From contig JAKQNR010000017.1 of assembly GCA_029565685.1 (NCBI GenBank), forward strand, positions 62,001-126,000: DNA of 64,000 bases, given 5' to 3'. A program made the translations under genes and the position numbers. This DNA is from a bacterium. GTDB taxonomy: Bacteria; Zhuqueibacterota; Zhuqueibacteria; Residuimicrobiales; Residuimicrobiaceae. A model generated the notes under the pieces. That model was not told the DNA's origin. It saw nothing but the letters and a program-made list of their open reading frames with translations, and searched no databases. The first letter of the stretch is position 1; each line of letters starts with the position of its first letter. Of the stretch, positions 1 to 8,423 are shown piece after piece.

Positions 1-2
1 TG

Positions 3-776
3 ACCCTGTACGGCGCTTTTGTCTCCTCAGCCTGGATCACTCATCCCAATGTGGAGACGTTCATCAACCAAATCTCCTGGACTCAGCTGGAAGAACAGGT
101 GGTACGATGGAGGATCGAGCTGAAGCAAAAACAGCAGTGGGGACACTATGTCGCTTTTCAGGACAAGCGGCTCTCCCTGTATATCCGCCGCGCCCCGGCA
201 AAGAGCCAGGATCCCGGCAAGCCGTTGGCCGGACTGACCATTGTGCTCGACCCTGGGCATGGGGGCTGTGAGAGCGGCGCCCGCAGCAGCATCGGGCTGG
301 AAGAAAAAGAGATCAATCTTCAGGTTGCACGCTATTTGGCTGAGGAGATTCGCAGGTCCGGCGGCACGGTGGTGTTCACCCGCACCACTGACACATTGAT
401 GACCATTGCCCAGCGTATTTGCAAGGCCCGGCGGGAGCGCGCGCATCTTTATCTCTGGCTGCACAATAATTCGGTGGGACCGGAGGTGGATGCAGGCCGG
501 GTTCGAGGAACCAGCACCTACTATTATGTTCCACAAAACCGGGCATTGGCGGAAAAAGTGTACAACCGGTTGCGGAGGATTCCGTTATCGCCCTACGGCT
601 GCATTCAGCAGGCGTACACGGTCACGCGCGTTTGCGATATGTTGGTGATCCTGGTGGAGGGCGCGTTCATGTCCCATCCTGAGGACGAACGGTTGTTGAT
701 GAAGCCGTCGTTTCTGCGGCGCATGGCCGGAGCGATCGACAGCGGGATTATCGATTTTCTTCGCACAGCCCGCTGA
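3..776 (+). CDS. N-acetylmuramoyl-L-alanine amidase, 5'-truncated by the window edge
   Basis: Amidase_3-type zinc amidase that cleaves the amide bond between MurNAc and L-alanine in peptidoglycan, so it should act in the periplasm. The frame is open to the left edge of the window, so the start lies outside; a GTG at 51 is only an internal candidate. Visible motifs in order are DPGHGG (first zinc His), a Glu in EEKEINLQVA (zinc ligand), LHNN (second zinc His) and EGAFMSHPED, which carries the catalytic Glu. The first 60 visible residues lie before the catalytic domain and belong to an unseen N-terminal region. The C-terminal end is complete. The family call is firm; the subtype is not. Confidence 0.88.
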   Translation, partial: TLYGAFVSSAWITHPNVETFINQISWTQLEEQVVRWRIELKQKQQWGHYVAFQDKRLSLYIRRAPAKSQDPGKPLAGLTIVLDPGHGGCESGARSSIGLEEKEINLQVARYLAEEIRRSGGTVVFTRTTDTLMTIAQRICKARRERAHLYLWLHNNSVGPEVDAGRVRGTSTYYYVPQNRALAEKVYNRLRRIPLSPYGCIQQAYTVTRVCDMLVILVEGAFMSHPEDERLLMKPSFLRRMAGAIDSGIIDFLRTAR

Positions 777-833
777 GCCGGATGCGGTGAAATCGGTTTG
801 TCAGAAGAAAGAGGATCAAAGGCGGGCGGCAGC

Positions 834-1268
834 TCAGTCCTTGTAGATGGAGATTTTGACCCGTCCGGCCTGGGGCACGAGAAAAGGGATATTCACTCCG
901 GATAAAATTTTAAACGGATTGGGATAGGGCGGTTCCAGCGCATAGCGCGAATAAAAGCCCAGTTCCACCTGTTGCTGGTTGTTGGCGCCCGGCTTGCCCC
1001 CCTCCTCAGCCGTTACATACGCCTGATCGCTGAAATCCTTTGCTTCCAGCAGCACGATATATTTTCCCGCAGCGATATAATTTCCGTCGGCATTTTTGCC
1101 ATCCCAATACGCCACATAGCGGCCGGTATCCACCAGGTATTCGTTGTTCATCAGAATTCTGATGCGTTGTTTGGTGGGTTCTTCGGACTTGAACGGATTT
1201 TTACATCCGCCCCCCAGCAAGCCTGCGAATAAAAATGAAACCACCCATTTTGACCAAGTTCGCGGCAT
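834..1268 (-). CDS. small lipoprotein with permuted FlgD/T9SS-tail-like sequence
   Basis: A 144-residue protein starting at the ATG at 1268, which has AGAGG upstream; an in-frame TTG at 1295 is less likely. The N-terminus is a lipoprotein signal ending near GGGC, so it is probably an anchored lipoprotein. It carries a FlgD-like stretch (YWDGKNADGNYIAAGKYI) followed by PYPNPF and a short strand pair ending in KISIYKD. In ordinary type IX sorting domains the PNPF half comes first and the WDG...SGVY half second, so the order is reversed here and the protein stops where the usual tail would continue. Function unknown. Confidence 0.65.
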   Translation of the reverse strand: MPRTWSKWVVSFLFAGLLGGGCKNPFKSEEPTKQRIRILMNNEYLVDTGRYVAYWDGKNADGNYIAAGKYIVLLEAKDFSDQAYVTAEEGGKPGANNQQQVELGFYSRYALEPPYPNPFKILSGVNIPFLVPQAGRVKISIYKD

Positions 1269-1338
1269 GTGTGATGTTTTCCTCTTTAATTGCAACTTTT
1301 AATGAAACAGACACCGATGCTTTTCCGCAGCGAAGCGG

Positions 1339-3366
1339 CTAATGAAGCCAGCGAGCGATCCAGCCGTGCACTTCGTTCCACCATAGTCGGGCGTTCTGCG
1401 GTTTGGTGACAAAGTGCGTTTCATCCGGATACACCAGCAGCCGAGAAGGGACGCCCATTCGTTGCAAAGCGGTGAACATTTGCAGCCCTTGGGTGTAGGG
1501 CACACGATAATCGCCCTCGCCGTGGATTACCAGAGTCGGAGTTTTAAATTTTTTCAAATTTTGCACATAGAACGAAGGCGACCATTTGGCGTACAGCTCC
1601 GGACGGTCATAGGGCGTACCGGCCATCTCCCATTCAGGGAACCAGAGTTCTTCGGTGGCGCCGTACATGCTGCGCTGATCAAAGACGCCGGCATGGCTCA
1701 CCAGCGCTTTAAACCGGCCGCTATGGGCGGCGATCCAGTTGATCATGAATCCACCGTAACTGCCGCCGGCTGCGGCCATGCGATCCTGGTCAATAAAGGG
1801 ATAGCTTTTGATCAGATAATCGATGCCCGCCATCAGATCCCGATAGGGTCCTCCGCCCCAATCTTTGCTGACCGCGTCGGTCCAGGCTTGACCGTATCCG
1901 GTGGAGCCGCGAAAGTTGACCATGGCCACCACATACCCGGGTGCGGCGAACAACGCCGGATTCCAGCGGAAGTGAAAGCCGTCTTCTGACATGCCCTGAG
2001 GGCCGCCGTGAATGACATAGATCAGGGGATATTTTCCCCCAGGGGTGAAAAACGGCGGTTTGATCAGCAGACCGTGGACCTTTTTGCCGTCAAAACTGGA
2101 GAAGGAGAAATCTTCGGCCGGAGTCAACGCCAATTGATCCAGCAGCGGCTGGTTGATATGGGTGTGCTTTTTGATTTGCCGCGTGGATAGATCGAGCGAA
2201 TAGATCTCATCCGGTGAAGCAACGCTTTGCTGTTTGAAATAGAGCACCCGGTTGTCCGGCCCCGGCATCAGTCCGCTGTTGACATGGTCTTTAATGATTT
2301 CCTCCACGCGGCCGGTGGCTGTTGCCACTGAATAGATGCTGCTGCGTCCCTGGTTGTCAGCAGTGAAAAACAGCGTACGAGAGTCAGGCGCCCAGGCCAC
2401 TCCGTTGACGCTGCGGTCCAGCTGGCTGGTGAGGGAGATGGTCTGCCTGGTGGTGCGATCAAAGAGCATCAGCTGATAGCGATCAGCCTCAAAGCCCGGC
2501 CGCTGCATTGCCCTGTAGGCTAGGAATCGGCCGTCCGGCGAATAGAGCGGTTGATTGTCATTGGCTTTGTTGGCAGCGGTGCACTGCTGTGGCGTAACAG
2601 GATCAAGAGCGGTGAGCAGAATGTCGTTGTTGGTCGACAGAGCCACGACCGGATCCTGATTGCGGACAAAGGCCAATTCCTTGGCATCCGGGGATATCGC
2701 ATAGTCGCGTGCTCCGCCAAGGTCCACCGGCGGTGTGTCATAATCTCCGGGCGTCAGATCTTTGACCGCCTGACCCTCCAGGTCGCAGACGAACACATGA
2801 CTGCGCACTCCTTCTGTCCAGTGATCGAAAACGCGGTACATCAGCCGGTCGCTGATATGGGCTTTAACTTTGGACTGTTCCTGTTCGTCCAGCCGCCGGG
2901 CGGTTTCATCCAGATCCTTGGCGTCCGGAAAAACCGAGGCAACGAAGACAAACCGTTCGCCGTCCGGCGTCCAAATAAAGTCTTCCACAGTGACAGGCAG
3001 ATGCGTCATCTGTCTGGCTTCACCGCCGGCCAGAGAAAGAAAATAGATCTGCCGCCTGCCGTTGCGGTCGGAGAGGAAAGCCAGGCCGGATCCATCGGGC
3101 TTCCAGCGCGGCGCGCCGTCGAATTTTTCGTAAAAAGTCAGCTGCCGCAAGGCGTTGTCGTTTGTAGAGAGCAGCCAGAGATCGGCGTTGCCGCTGTTTT
3201 TTTCCATGTCATAGCTGGTCACGACCAGCGCCATCAGCCGGCCGTCCGGCGACAGGGCGGTATCGCCGATGCGTTTCATATTCCACAGGTCCTGAACGGT
3301 CATGGCGCGTTGGCCCGCCCAGGCGAATGCGAACAGAGTCAGGGTGCAGAGAATAGTTTTTTTCAT
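1339..3366 (-). CDS. S9 family prolyl oligopeptidase / acylaminoacyl peptidase
   Basis: Serine peptidase of 675 residues with a cleavable signal peptide (MKKTILCTLTLFAFAWAG), so exported. Residues about 25-400 form a WD40-like beta-propeller with repeated SPDG and TPDG motifs. The C-terminal 260 residues are the alpha/beta hydrolase domain. The catalytic triad can be read directly: Ser536 in GGSYGG, Asp619 in HGEGD and His651 in DETHF, in the spacing usual for S9. HGGPQG near residue 453 is the oxyanion-hole motif. Such enzymes remove dipeptides or acyl-amino acids from short peptides, consistent with peptide scavenging. It is not obviously in an operon with either neighbour. Confidence 0.93.
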   Translation of the reverse strand: MKKTILCTLTLFAFAWAGQRAMTVQDLWNMKRIGDTALSPDGRLMALVVTSYDMEKNSGNADLWLLSTNDNALRQLTFYEKFDGAPRWKPDGSGLAFLSDRNGRRQIYFLSLAGGEARQMTHLPVTVEDFIWTPDGERFVFVASVFPDAKDLDETARRLDEQEQSKVKAHISDRLMYRVFDHWTEGVRSHVFVCDLEGQAVKDLTPGDYDTPPVDLGGARDYAISPDAKELAFVRNQDPVVALSTNNDILLTALDPVTPQQCTAANKANDNQPLYSPDGRFLAYRAMQRPGFEADRYQLMLFDRTTRQTISLTSQLDRSVNGVAWAPDSRTLFFTADNQGRSSIYSVATATGRVEEIIKDHVNSGLMPGPDNRVLYFKQQSVASPDEIYSLDLSTRQIKKHTHINQPLLDQLALTPAEDFSFSSFDGKKVHGLLIKPPFFTPGGKYPLIYVIHGGPQGMSEDGFHFRWNPALFAAPGYVVAMVNFRGSTGYGQAWTDAVSKDWGGGPYRDLMAGIDYLIKSYPFIDQDRMAAAGGSYGGFMINWIAAHSGRFKALVSHAGVFDQRSMYGATEELWFPEWEMAGTPYDRPELYAKWSPSFYVQNLKKFKTPTLVIHGEGDYRVPYTQGLQMFTALQRMGVPSRLLVYPDETHFVTKPQNARLWWNEVHGWIARWLH

Positions 3367-3435
3367 GGTCTTTTATCCAGTCGAGTTGTGCAGGGTTGTC
3401 TGGATCATCTTTTACCGTTTCCGGCCGCGGCTGAT

Positions 3436-5103
3436 TCAAGGGGCGGGCAGCTGTACATCGTTGCCTTGATTGGGCCATCGTGCTCGCACGGTCAGAGTGT
3501 CCGGATAATGGATGAACCGTTCGGCCGGTTGAAAGGGAAAAGGAACGCCGCGGCTGAACTGCCCATTGCCATCCTGATCGCGAAAGACATAGAGAAGATA
3601 GGATCCCGGCAGAATGTTTTCGAACCGGTATGGCCCCGGGCCCGGTAGGTGTTGAAGATAATGATTGCCCTCGAGGCTGCGCGCCTGCACCAGGATGTCC
3701 CCTTTTGCCGAACGGTCCTGATCGGCAATAGTTCCGCTGATCTCTGATAAGGTGTCGGCGGCAACGGTTTTAATTTTTTTGACAAACAGAGTGTCCGCCA
3801 AACGGTTTCCTGAAGCGTCTTTGATCGAATCCACGGGCAGGGTGATGTAATAGAGTCTGTTTTCCGCCAGCGGCTTGAAGGGCCGGAACTGTAGATGCGT
3901 CGGATCGGGGAAGGAGAGTTCGCCATCGACTTGGCTCCGGCTGGTGTCGTGCATGGAAAAATGGTCGCGCAAGGATTTTTCGTCCATGGCTTTGGAAAAG
4001 CGAATGTGGAATAGGGCGTCCCAAGGTACGGTGCGGGAACTGTCGCGGGGCATCATGCTCACATAGCGCGGCCGAACGGTGTCGGGGCGACCGCTGCCTT
4101 TAAAGGGGATCTGTTGCAGCGAGTCGATGCAGCGGCCGGATGGGTCGCAGCCCTGTGCCAAAGAAAGGGTATAGGTTCGTTCAGCTGTTTGATCCGCTGT
4201 TCGAGCACGGAGAAGGATCGGATTCTGCCCATCGAGGAAAGAGGAAAGAACCCGCAGAGTGTCCTCGCCGGCCGCGATGGTTAGCTGGCCGACCTGAGCC
4301 ATTTTTTCGGAAAACTGCAGATCCACCTGGCGAAGATTGGGTGCGAACGCAGCGACCAGGCGGGGGGCGGTGGTGTCCATCACCGCCATCTGCAGAAAGA
4401 GATCGGTTTGGCTGGGGCGATCAGCGGTCAGCAGCACATCCCGACTGGCGACGCCGATGGCTTCGGATTGCGCACCGTAACGGCCGTTGTGATCGCGGTC
4501 CTGCACGGCGAAAACTCTAAACTGGCTGAGGCTGAGATAGCGCAGATGAAACCGGCCCTGTGCATCGGGCTGGGTGATGTAAAGCGGCGCCGTGCGGCTG
4601 GGATCCGGATCCGGATTCTCCTGAAGGTCAAACGCCCACACCTGAACGTCTTTTAATGGTGAGTCGCTGAAAAGTTGTCCCTGGATCGAACCCTGATCCA
4701 GATGGTCGCCGGTGGAAAACGCGAGTGAAAACGAGCTGGCCATGGCATTGTTGCGCCGATCTTTGCAGTCCGTCCCGATAGTGATGACATAGGTGCGCTG
4801 AGCGGCGAGACCTTTAGGAAACTGAATGATCAACCGGCTTCCCTTCCACTGATAGATCACGCCGTCCGCGGGCAGGGGGGTAATGAAAATGGACTCTTCG
4901 CACGAGCGGCGTTGCACCGGCTCGCTGAACAGGATTTCCACTGTGCTGTTCAGCGCGACCTGGGTGGTGTCTGGCTTGGGAAAGGTCTGCACAATACGCG
5001 GCGCTGTTTTGTCCACCGGTCCGCCGGGAGGAAATCCCTGCTTGGCGCAGGAGAACAGAAGGATCACCCACAGAAATAAAAACAGGGAACGAAACAGGGG
5101 CAT
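3436..5103 (-). CDS. Ig-like (SbsA/Big_5) domain lipoprotein
   Basis: A 555-residue surface lipoprotein. The start is set at the ATG at 5103, directly before the signal MPLFRSLFLFLWVILLFSC, whose Cys would be lipidated; a longer reading from 5145 would put charged residues before the signal. The mature part begins KQGFPPGGPVDKTAPRI, the usual opening of the Bacteroidota Ig-like lipoprotein family, followed by repeated Big_5 modules (IVQTFPKPDTTQ, VEILFSEPVQ; later SMMPRDSSRTV, IRFSKAMD). The last 80 residues look like a carboxypeptidase-regulatory-like sandwich (GPYRFENILPGSYLLYVFRD). The role is probably structural at the cell envelope; no catalytic motif is visible. Confidence 0.85.
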   Translation of the reverse strand: MPLFRSLFLFLWVILLFSCAKQGFPPGGPVDKTAPRIVQTFPKPDTTQVALNSTVEILFSEPVQRRSCEESIFITPLPADGVIYQWKGSRLIIQFPKGLAAQRTYVITIGTDCKDRRNNAMASSFSLAFSTGDHLDQGSIQGQLFSDSPLKDVQVWAFDLQENPDPDPSRTAPLYITQPDAQGRFHLRYLSLSQFRVFAVQDRDHNGRYGAQSEAIGVASRDVLLTADRPSQTDLFLQMAVMDTTAPRLVAAFAPNLRQVDLQFSEKMAQVGQLTIAAGEDTLRVLSSFLDGQNPILLRARTADQTAERTYTLSLAQGCDPSGRCIDSLQQIPFKGSGRPDTVRPRYVSMMPRDSSRTVPWDALFHIRFSKAMDEKSLRDHFSMHDTSRSQVDGELSFPDPTHLQFRPFKPLAENRLYYITLPVDSIKDASGNRLADTLFVKKIKTVAADTLSEISGTIADQDRSAKGDILVQARSLEGNHYLQHLPGPGPYRFENILPGSYLLYVFRDQDGNGQFSRGVPFPFQPAERFIHYPDTLTVRARWPNQGNDVQLPAP

Positions 5104-5256
5104 GTTACCATCCAAATTGTTCGGTCGGCTGCGCGGGCCGGCCATGCTTCAGCCCGGCTGCGATTAAAGTAATCATATTCGGAGAAAAAAAAAAGAGTTC
5201 TTTTTTTCCGGGTTTTAGTTATATTTTTCAAGTCAGCCTTGCAACAGGAAGGGGCG

Positions 5257-6237
5257 ATGGACCAGAAGCGTGAATTTTTTATAGTCCGCATGCGGCCTTG
5301 GCGCCTGCTCGCCGGCATCGTTCTGTTTTTTCGCTGCGCAGACAAGGGCGCCTTGGAGGCGCCCTTGGGCTATCCCAGCCTCACGATATGCAAAATAGCC
5401 GTTGCCTGTAAACTGGAAAAGCTGGTGGACACTCAACCCTCTCTGCCGGACTCCCTGGAGTGTTTTCCCGATCTGGTTTATCGAACAGCGGGCTCCTGTA
5501 CGTTGCGGTTGGATCTGTACCGGCTGAAAGGATCGCGGGTACGCTCGCCGGTGCTGGTCTTTATTCATGGCGGCGCGTGGAAGAGCGGGGACAAGAGGGA
5601 TTATAGGGTCTACCTGGTGCCCTTTGCCGCAAAGGGGTATGTCACAATCTCAGTGGCGTATCGGCTCAGCCGGGAAGCGCCGTTTCCCGCCGCGGTACAA
5701 GACATTCTGTGCGCCGTAACCTGGATTCAGAACCATGCTGAAGGGTACGGCATGGATGCGAACCGGATCTCCTTGATCGGCGGTTCAGCCGGGGGGCACT
5801 TGGCGATGATGGCTGCTTATGCTATGGAAGCTCCGCTGTTGCAAAGTGAGTGCAACGGGGATTCTGCGAAACATAAAGTACGCGCAGTGGTCTGCATCTA
5901 TGGCCCCAGCGATTTGACCACACCGGCTGCGCGGGAAAATTCCGCGGTGGTGAAATTTCTCGGAAAAACCTGGGATCAGGCGCCTGATCTCTATGCACAG
6001 GCGTCGCCGTTGTTCTGGATCGACGGCCAAGATCCTGCAACCCTGCTTTTTCACGGCACTCTAGATGAATTGGTGCCAGTGGCTCAGTCCGATTCGCTGG
6101 CAGCCCGTCTGCAGCAGGCGCACGTGCCGGTGGTCTATCATCGGCTGCGCGGCTGGCCGCATACCATGGACTTGGCCCAGCGGGTGAACGACTATTGTTT
6201 TTATCACATGAATGAGTTTTTTATAAAATATCTTTAA
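5257..6237 (+). CDS. alpha/beta hydrolase, BD-FAE / carboxylesterase-like
   Basis: Esterase-type hydrolase of 326 residues. The start is the ATG at 5257, preceded by AGGAAGGGG; a TTG at 5239 reads in the same frame but has no such site. HGGAWKSG near residue 105 is the oxyanion-hole motif, GGSAGG puts the nucleophile at Ser177, HGTLDELVP carries the acid and WPHTMD the His. The N-terminus is hydrophobic with FFRC, so it may be exported or a lipoprotein, but the lipobox is poor. This family includes feruloyl and acetyl-xylan esterases as well as general carboxylesterases; substrate not determined. It is divergent from the Ig lipoprotein gene. Confidence 0.85.
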   Translation: MDQKREFFIVRMRPWRLLAGIVLFFRCADKGALEAPLGYPSLTICKIAVACKLEKLVDTQPSLPDSLECFPDLVYRTAGSCTLRLDLYRLKGSRVRSPVLVFIHGGAWKSGDKRDYRVYLVPFAAKGYVTISVAYRLSREAPFPAAVQDILCAVTWIQNHAEGYGMDANRISLIGGSAGGHLAMMAAYAMEAPLLQSECNGDSAKHKVRAVVCIYGPSDLTTPAARENSAVVKFLGKTWDQAPDLYAQASPLFWIDGQDPATLLFHGTLDELVPVAQSDSLAARLQQAHVPVVYHRLRGWPHTMDLAQRVNDYCFYHMNEFFIKYL

Positions 6238-6281
6238 CAAAGCGTCGCCTGGTGCGGCGCAAACAGGAGACGGAGCAAACG

Positions 6282-7316
6282 ATGCATACCAACGAAGTGA
6301 GCCGCCGTGAATTCCTTGGCGGCATGTCGATGGCGCCGGCCCTGGCATTGGCCGGTCAGCGCGATAGAGCGGTGATCAAACCGCCTGCCTTGCGTCCCGG
6401 AGCGACCATCGGTTTGGTGGCGCCGGCCAGCCCGGTCTTTGAGCCCAGTGAAATCCGCGAGGGCAAGGCGGCCATGGAGGCGCTCGGTTTTCGCGTCAAG
6501 TTGGCGGAGCACATCGGCCGTAAATGGGGGTACCTTGCCGGCAGCGACCAGGAGCGCAGCCTGGATGTGATGAACATGTTTCTCGATCCGGAGGTGAGCG
6601 CCGTCGTCGCCTTGCGCGGCGGCTACGGCGCTCTGCGCATCCTGCCCTTTCTGGATTATGAAGCCATTCGAAATAATCCTAAAATACTGCTTGGTTACAG
6701 CGATGTGACCAGCCTGCATCTTGCGATCCACAAGCTGGCCGGCATCGTCACATTTCACGGCCCGGTGGCGTTGTCCACGTTCAACGAGTACTCCACCCGC
6801 TATTTCCGTAAAACCCTGATGCAAAACCAGGCGGTCGGCGTGATCGAGACGCCTGCTGCCGGCCTTCCGGCGCTGCAGGTGTTCGGCAAAAAGAGCGGCC
6901 GAGTCCAGGGCGCGCTGGTGGGCGGTAATATGACGCTGGTCTGCGCCGGGCTGGGCACTCCCTATGAGATCGAGACGCGGGACAGAGTGCTGTTTCTCGA
7001 AGAGGTCGGCGAAGAGCCCTATGCTTTGGACCGCATGCTCACCCAGTTGGATCAGGCGGGAAAATTGCGCGACTGTCGCGCTATTCTTATGGATCGTTGT
7101 GCTAAATGCGGACCGGCTGACTTTAAACCGGCCTTTAACAACACCCTGTCTGTTGAAGAGATCATCAGCGACCGGCTGGGCCAATTGGATCTTCCGGTTC
7201 TGTTCGGCCTTTCCCTGGGCCATGTGGCGGACAAGCCGGTGCTGCCGCTTGGCGTGCAGGTGGCGGTGGATGCGGACCAGCGATGTTATGAAATTCTTGA
7301 ACCTGCGGTAAGCTGA
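6282..7316 (+). CDS. LD-carboxypeptidase (peptidase S66, LdcA/MccF-like) with Tat-type signal
   Basis: Serine carboxypeptidase of 344 residues that in characterised members removes the terminal D-Ala from murein tetrapeptides or inactivates microcin-like peptides. The start is the ATG at 6282 with AGGAG upstream. S66 hallmarks are present: LRPGATIGLVAPASPV at the N-terminus, ALRGGYG, then GYSDVTSLHLA with the nucleophile elbow, a Glu in LEEVGEEPY, and FGLSLGH near the end with the catalytic His. The first 25 residues contain SRREFLGG and an Ala-rich stretch, a plausible twin-arginine signal. Classical LdcA is cytoplasmic, so export would be unusual. The gene lies 44 nt after the alpha/beta hydrolase. 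Confidence 0.87.
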   Translation: MHTNEVSRREFLGGMSMAPALALAGQRDRAVIKPPALRPGATIGLVAPASPVFEPSEIREGKAAMEALGFRVKLAEHIGRKWGYLAGSDQERSLDVMNMFLDPEVSAVVALRGGYGALRILPFLDYEAIRNNPKILLGYSDVTSLHLAIHKLAGIVTFHGPVALSTFNEYSTRYFRKTLMQNQAVGVIETPAAGLPALQVFGKKSGRVQGALVGGNMTLVCAGLGTPYEIETRDRVLFLEEVGEEPYALDRMLTQLDQAGKLRDCRAILMDRCAKCGPADFKPAFNNTLSVEEIISDRLGQLDLPVLFGLSLGHVADKPVLPLGVQVAVDADQRCYEILEPAVS

Positions 7317-7442
7317 TTCTTTTCCGCATCCTCTTTTTTTTGCCGCTATGTATATAATGCCAGTCAAATCTGACGCGCTTATAGAGGCGATCATTCAGGG
7401 GAGGCTTGTGCCTACGGCGAGGTAGAAGTTCAGAGGAGTTGC

Positions 7443-8423
7443 ATGATTAAACGGTACGGCATCTTTTGTTTTTTTCTCCTGTGGCTCGCAGGGCTTGCCA
7501 ATGCACCCTTGCTCAGGGCTTCAGCCGCCCTGTCGTGGAATCCCGTCACTCAAAACACAGCCGGTGGATCTGTGGCCGCACCGGTGTATTATTATGTCTA
7601 TCGCGACACTTTTCCCTCTTTTCAGCCCGGCGACGCTACTTTTCTTACCGCTACCACCGACACTTTTATTCTAGATGCCGATAGCCGCCTGGACGATCCG
7701 GCTAAAAATCTCTTTTATAGGGTTAAAGCGGTCGATGCCTGGGGCAATGAATCCGACTATGCGCAAACCACGGGCGAGGCGCCCTTTGTATTGACCGGCG
7801 TTCGTATCTGGCTGGGATCTGCTTATCAGGCGGAGGCGGATTCGATGGTCTGCGCGCTGAAAGACCTCGATCTGCTGCCATTTCTCTCGCCCTATCCAGA
7901 GTCGCCGCGGCATGCTCCGGCGTTCGCCGAACCGCCGGTGGACTGGTTGTTGGTGCAATTGCTTCGCCCAGGAGATCTGCAGGTGGCCGGCGAGAAATCT
8001 TTCCTGCTGCAGAGCGACGGCACCGTCACTGAATTGGACGGCAAGAACCCTGTGTTGGGCATTCCGGGCGCAGAGCCCGGGCTCTATCATATCCGCATTC
8101 GCCACCGCAATCATTTGGCCGCGACCACCCATCAGGCGCTTGCGCTCAACGCAGACAACGCTGTAGAGGTGGATTTCCGGGCGGACAGTACTTTGTATGC
8201 TGCGCCAAAGTCCGCCTGTCGGTTGGGGCCTGAAGCATGGGGCCTGTGGCCCGGTGATCTGGATCAGGACGGCGCCATCGCGGTTACGGATTATGTCCTT
8301 TGGCGCGCGCACGCGCAGTCCGATGCGTTGGGCTATCAGCGCGCGGATCTGAATTTTGACGGACGGGTGACGACGCGGGATTACGTCATCTGGTATCGTA
8401 ATGCGAGGAGGACCGCGCCGTGA
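7443..8423 (+). CDS. secreted protein with dockerin-like C-terminus
   Basis: Exported protein of 326 residues with a signal peptide (MIKRYGIFCFFLLWLAGLANA) and AGAGGAG before the ATG. Residues about 30-105 are fibronectin-III-like (LSWNPVTQNTAGG, YYVYRDTFP, FYRVKAVDAWGNESDYA). Residues about 115-240 match a domain often found in secreted FCB proteins, with VDWLLVQLLRP, LLQSDGTV and RHRNHLAA. The end is a dockerin-like pair of calcium loops, DLDQDGAIAVTDYVLW and DLNFDGRVTTRDYVIW, about 24 residues apart. Its stop overlaps the GTG start of the next gene, so the two are probably translated together. It is probably an adhesion or surface scaffold component; no catalytic motif seen. Confidence 0.75.
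   Translation: MIKRYGIFCFFLLWLAGLANAPLLRASAALSWNPVTQNTAGGSVAAPVYYYVYRDTFPSFQPGDATFLTATTDTFILDADSRLDDPAKNLFYRVKAVDAWGNESDYAQTTGEAPFVLTGVRIWLGSAYQAEADSMVCALKDLDLLPFLSPYPESPRHAPAFAEPPVDWLLVQLLRPGDLQVAGEKSFLLQSDGTVTELDGKNPVLGIPGAEPGLYHIRIRHRNHLAATTHQALALNADNAVEVDFRADSTLYAAPKSACRLGPEAWGLWPGDLDQDGAIAVTDYVLWRAHAQSDALGYQRADLNFDGRVTTRDYVIWYRNARRTAP

Noticed and set aside
2551..3648. Long plus-strand frame opposite the S9 peptidase and Ig lipoprotein genes
   Set aside because: It is antisense to two genes with clear domains, has no recognisable motif and spans their junction.
6234..7394. 386-codon frame antisense to the LD-carboxypeptidase
   Set aside because: Mirrors a well-supported S66 gene; His/Arg/Gln-rich composition typical of antisense frames in GC-rich coding DNA.
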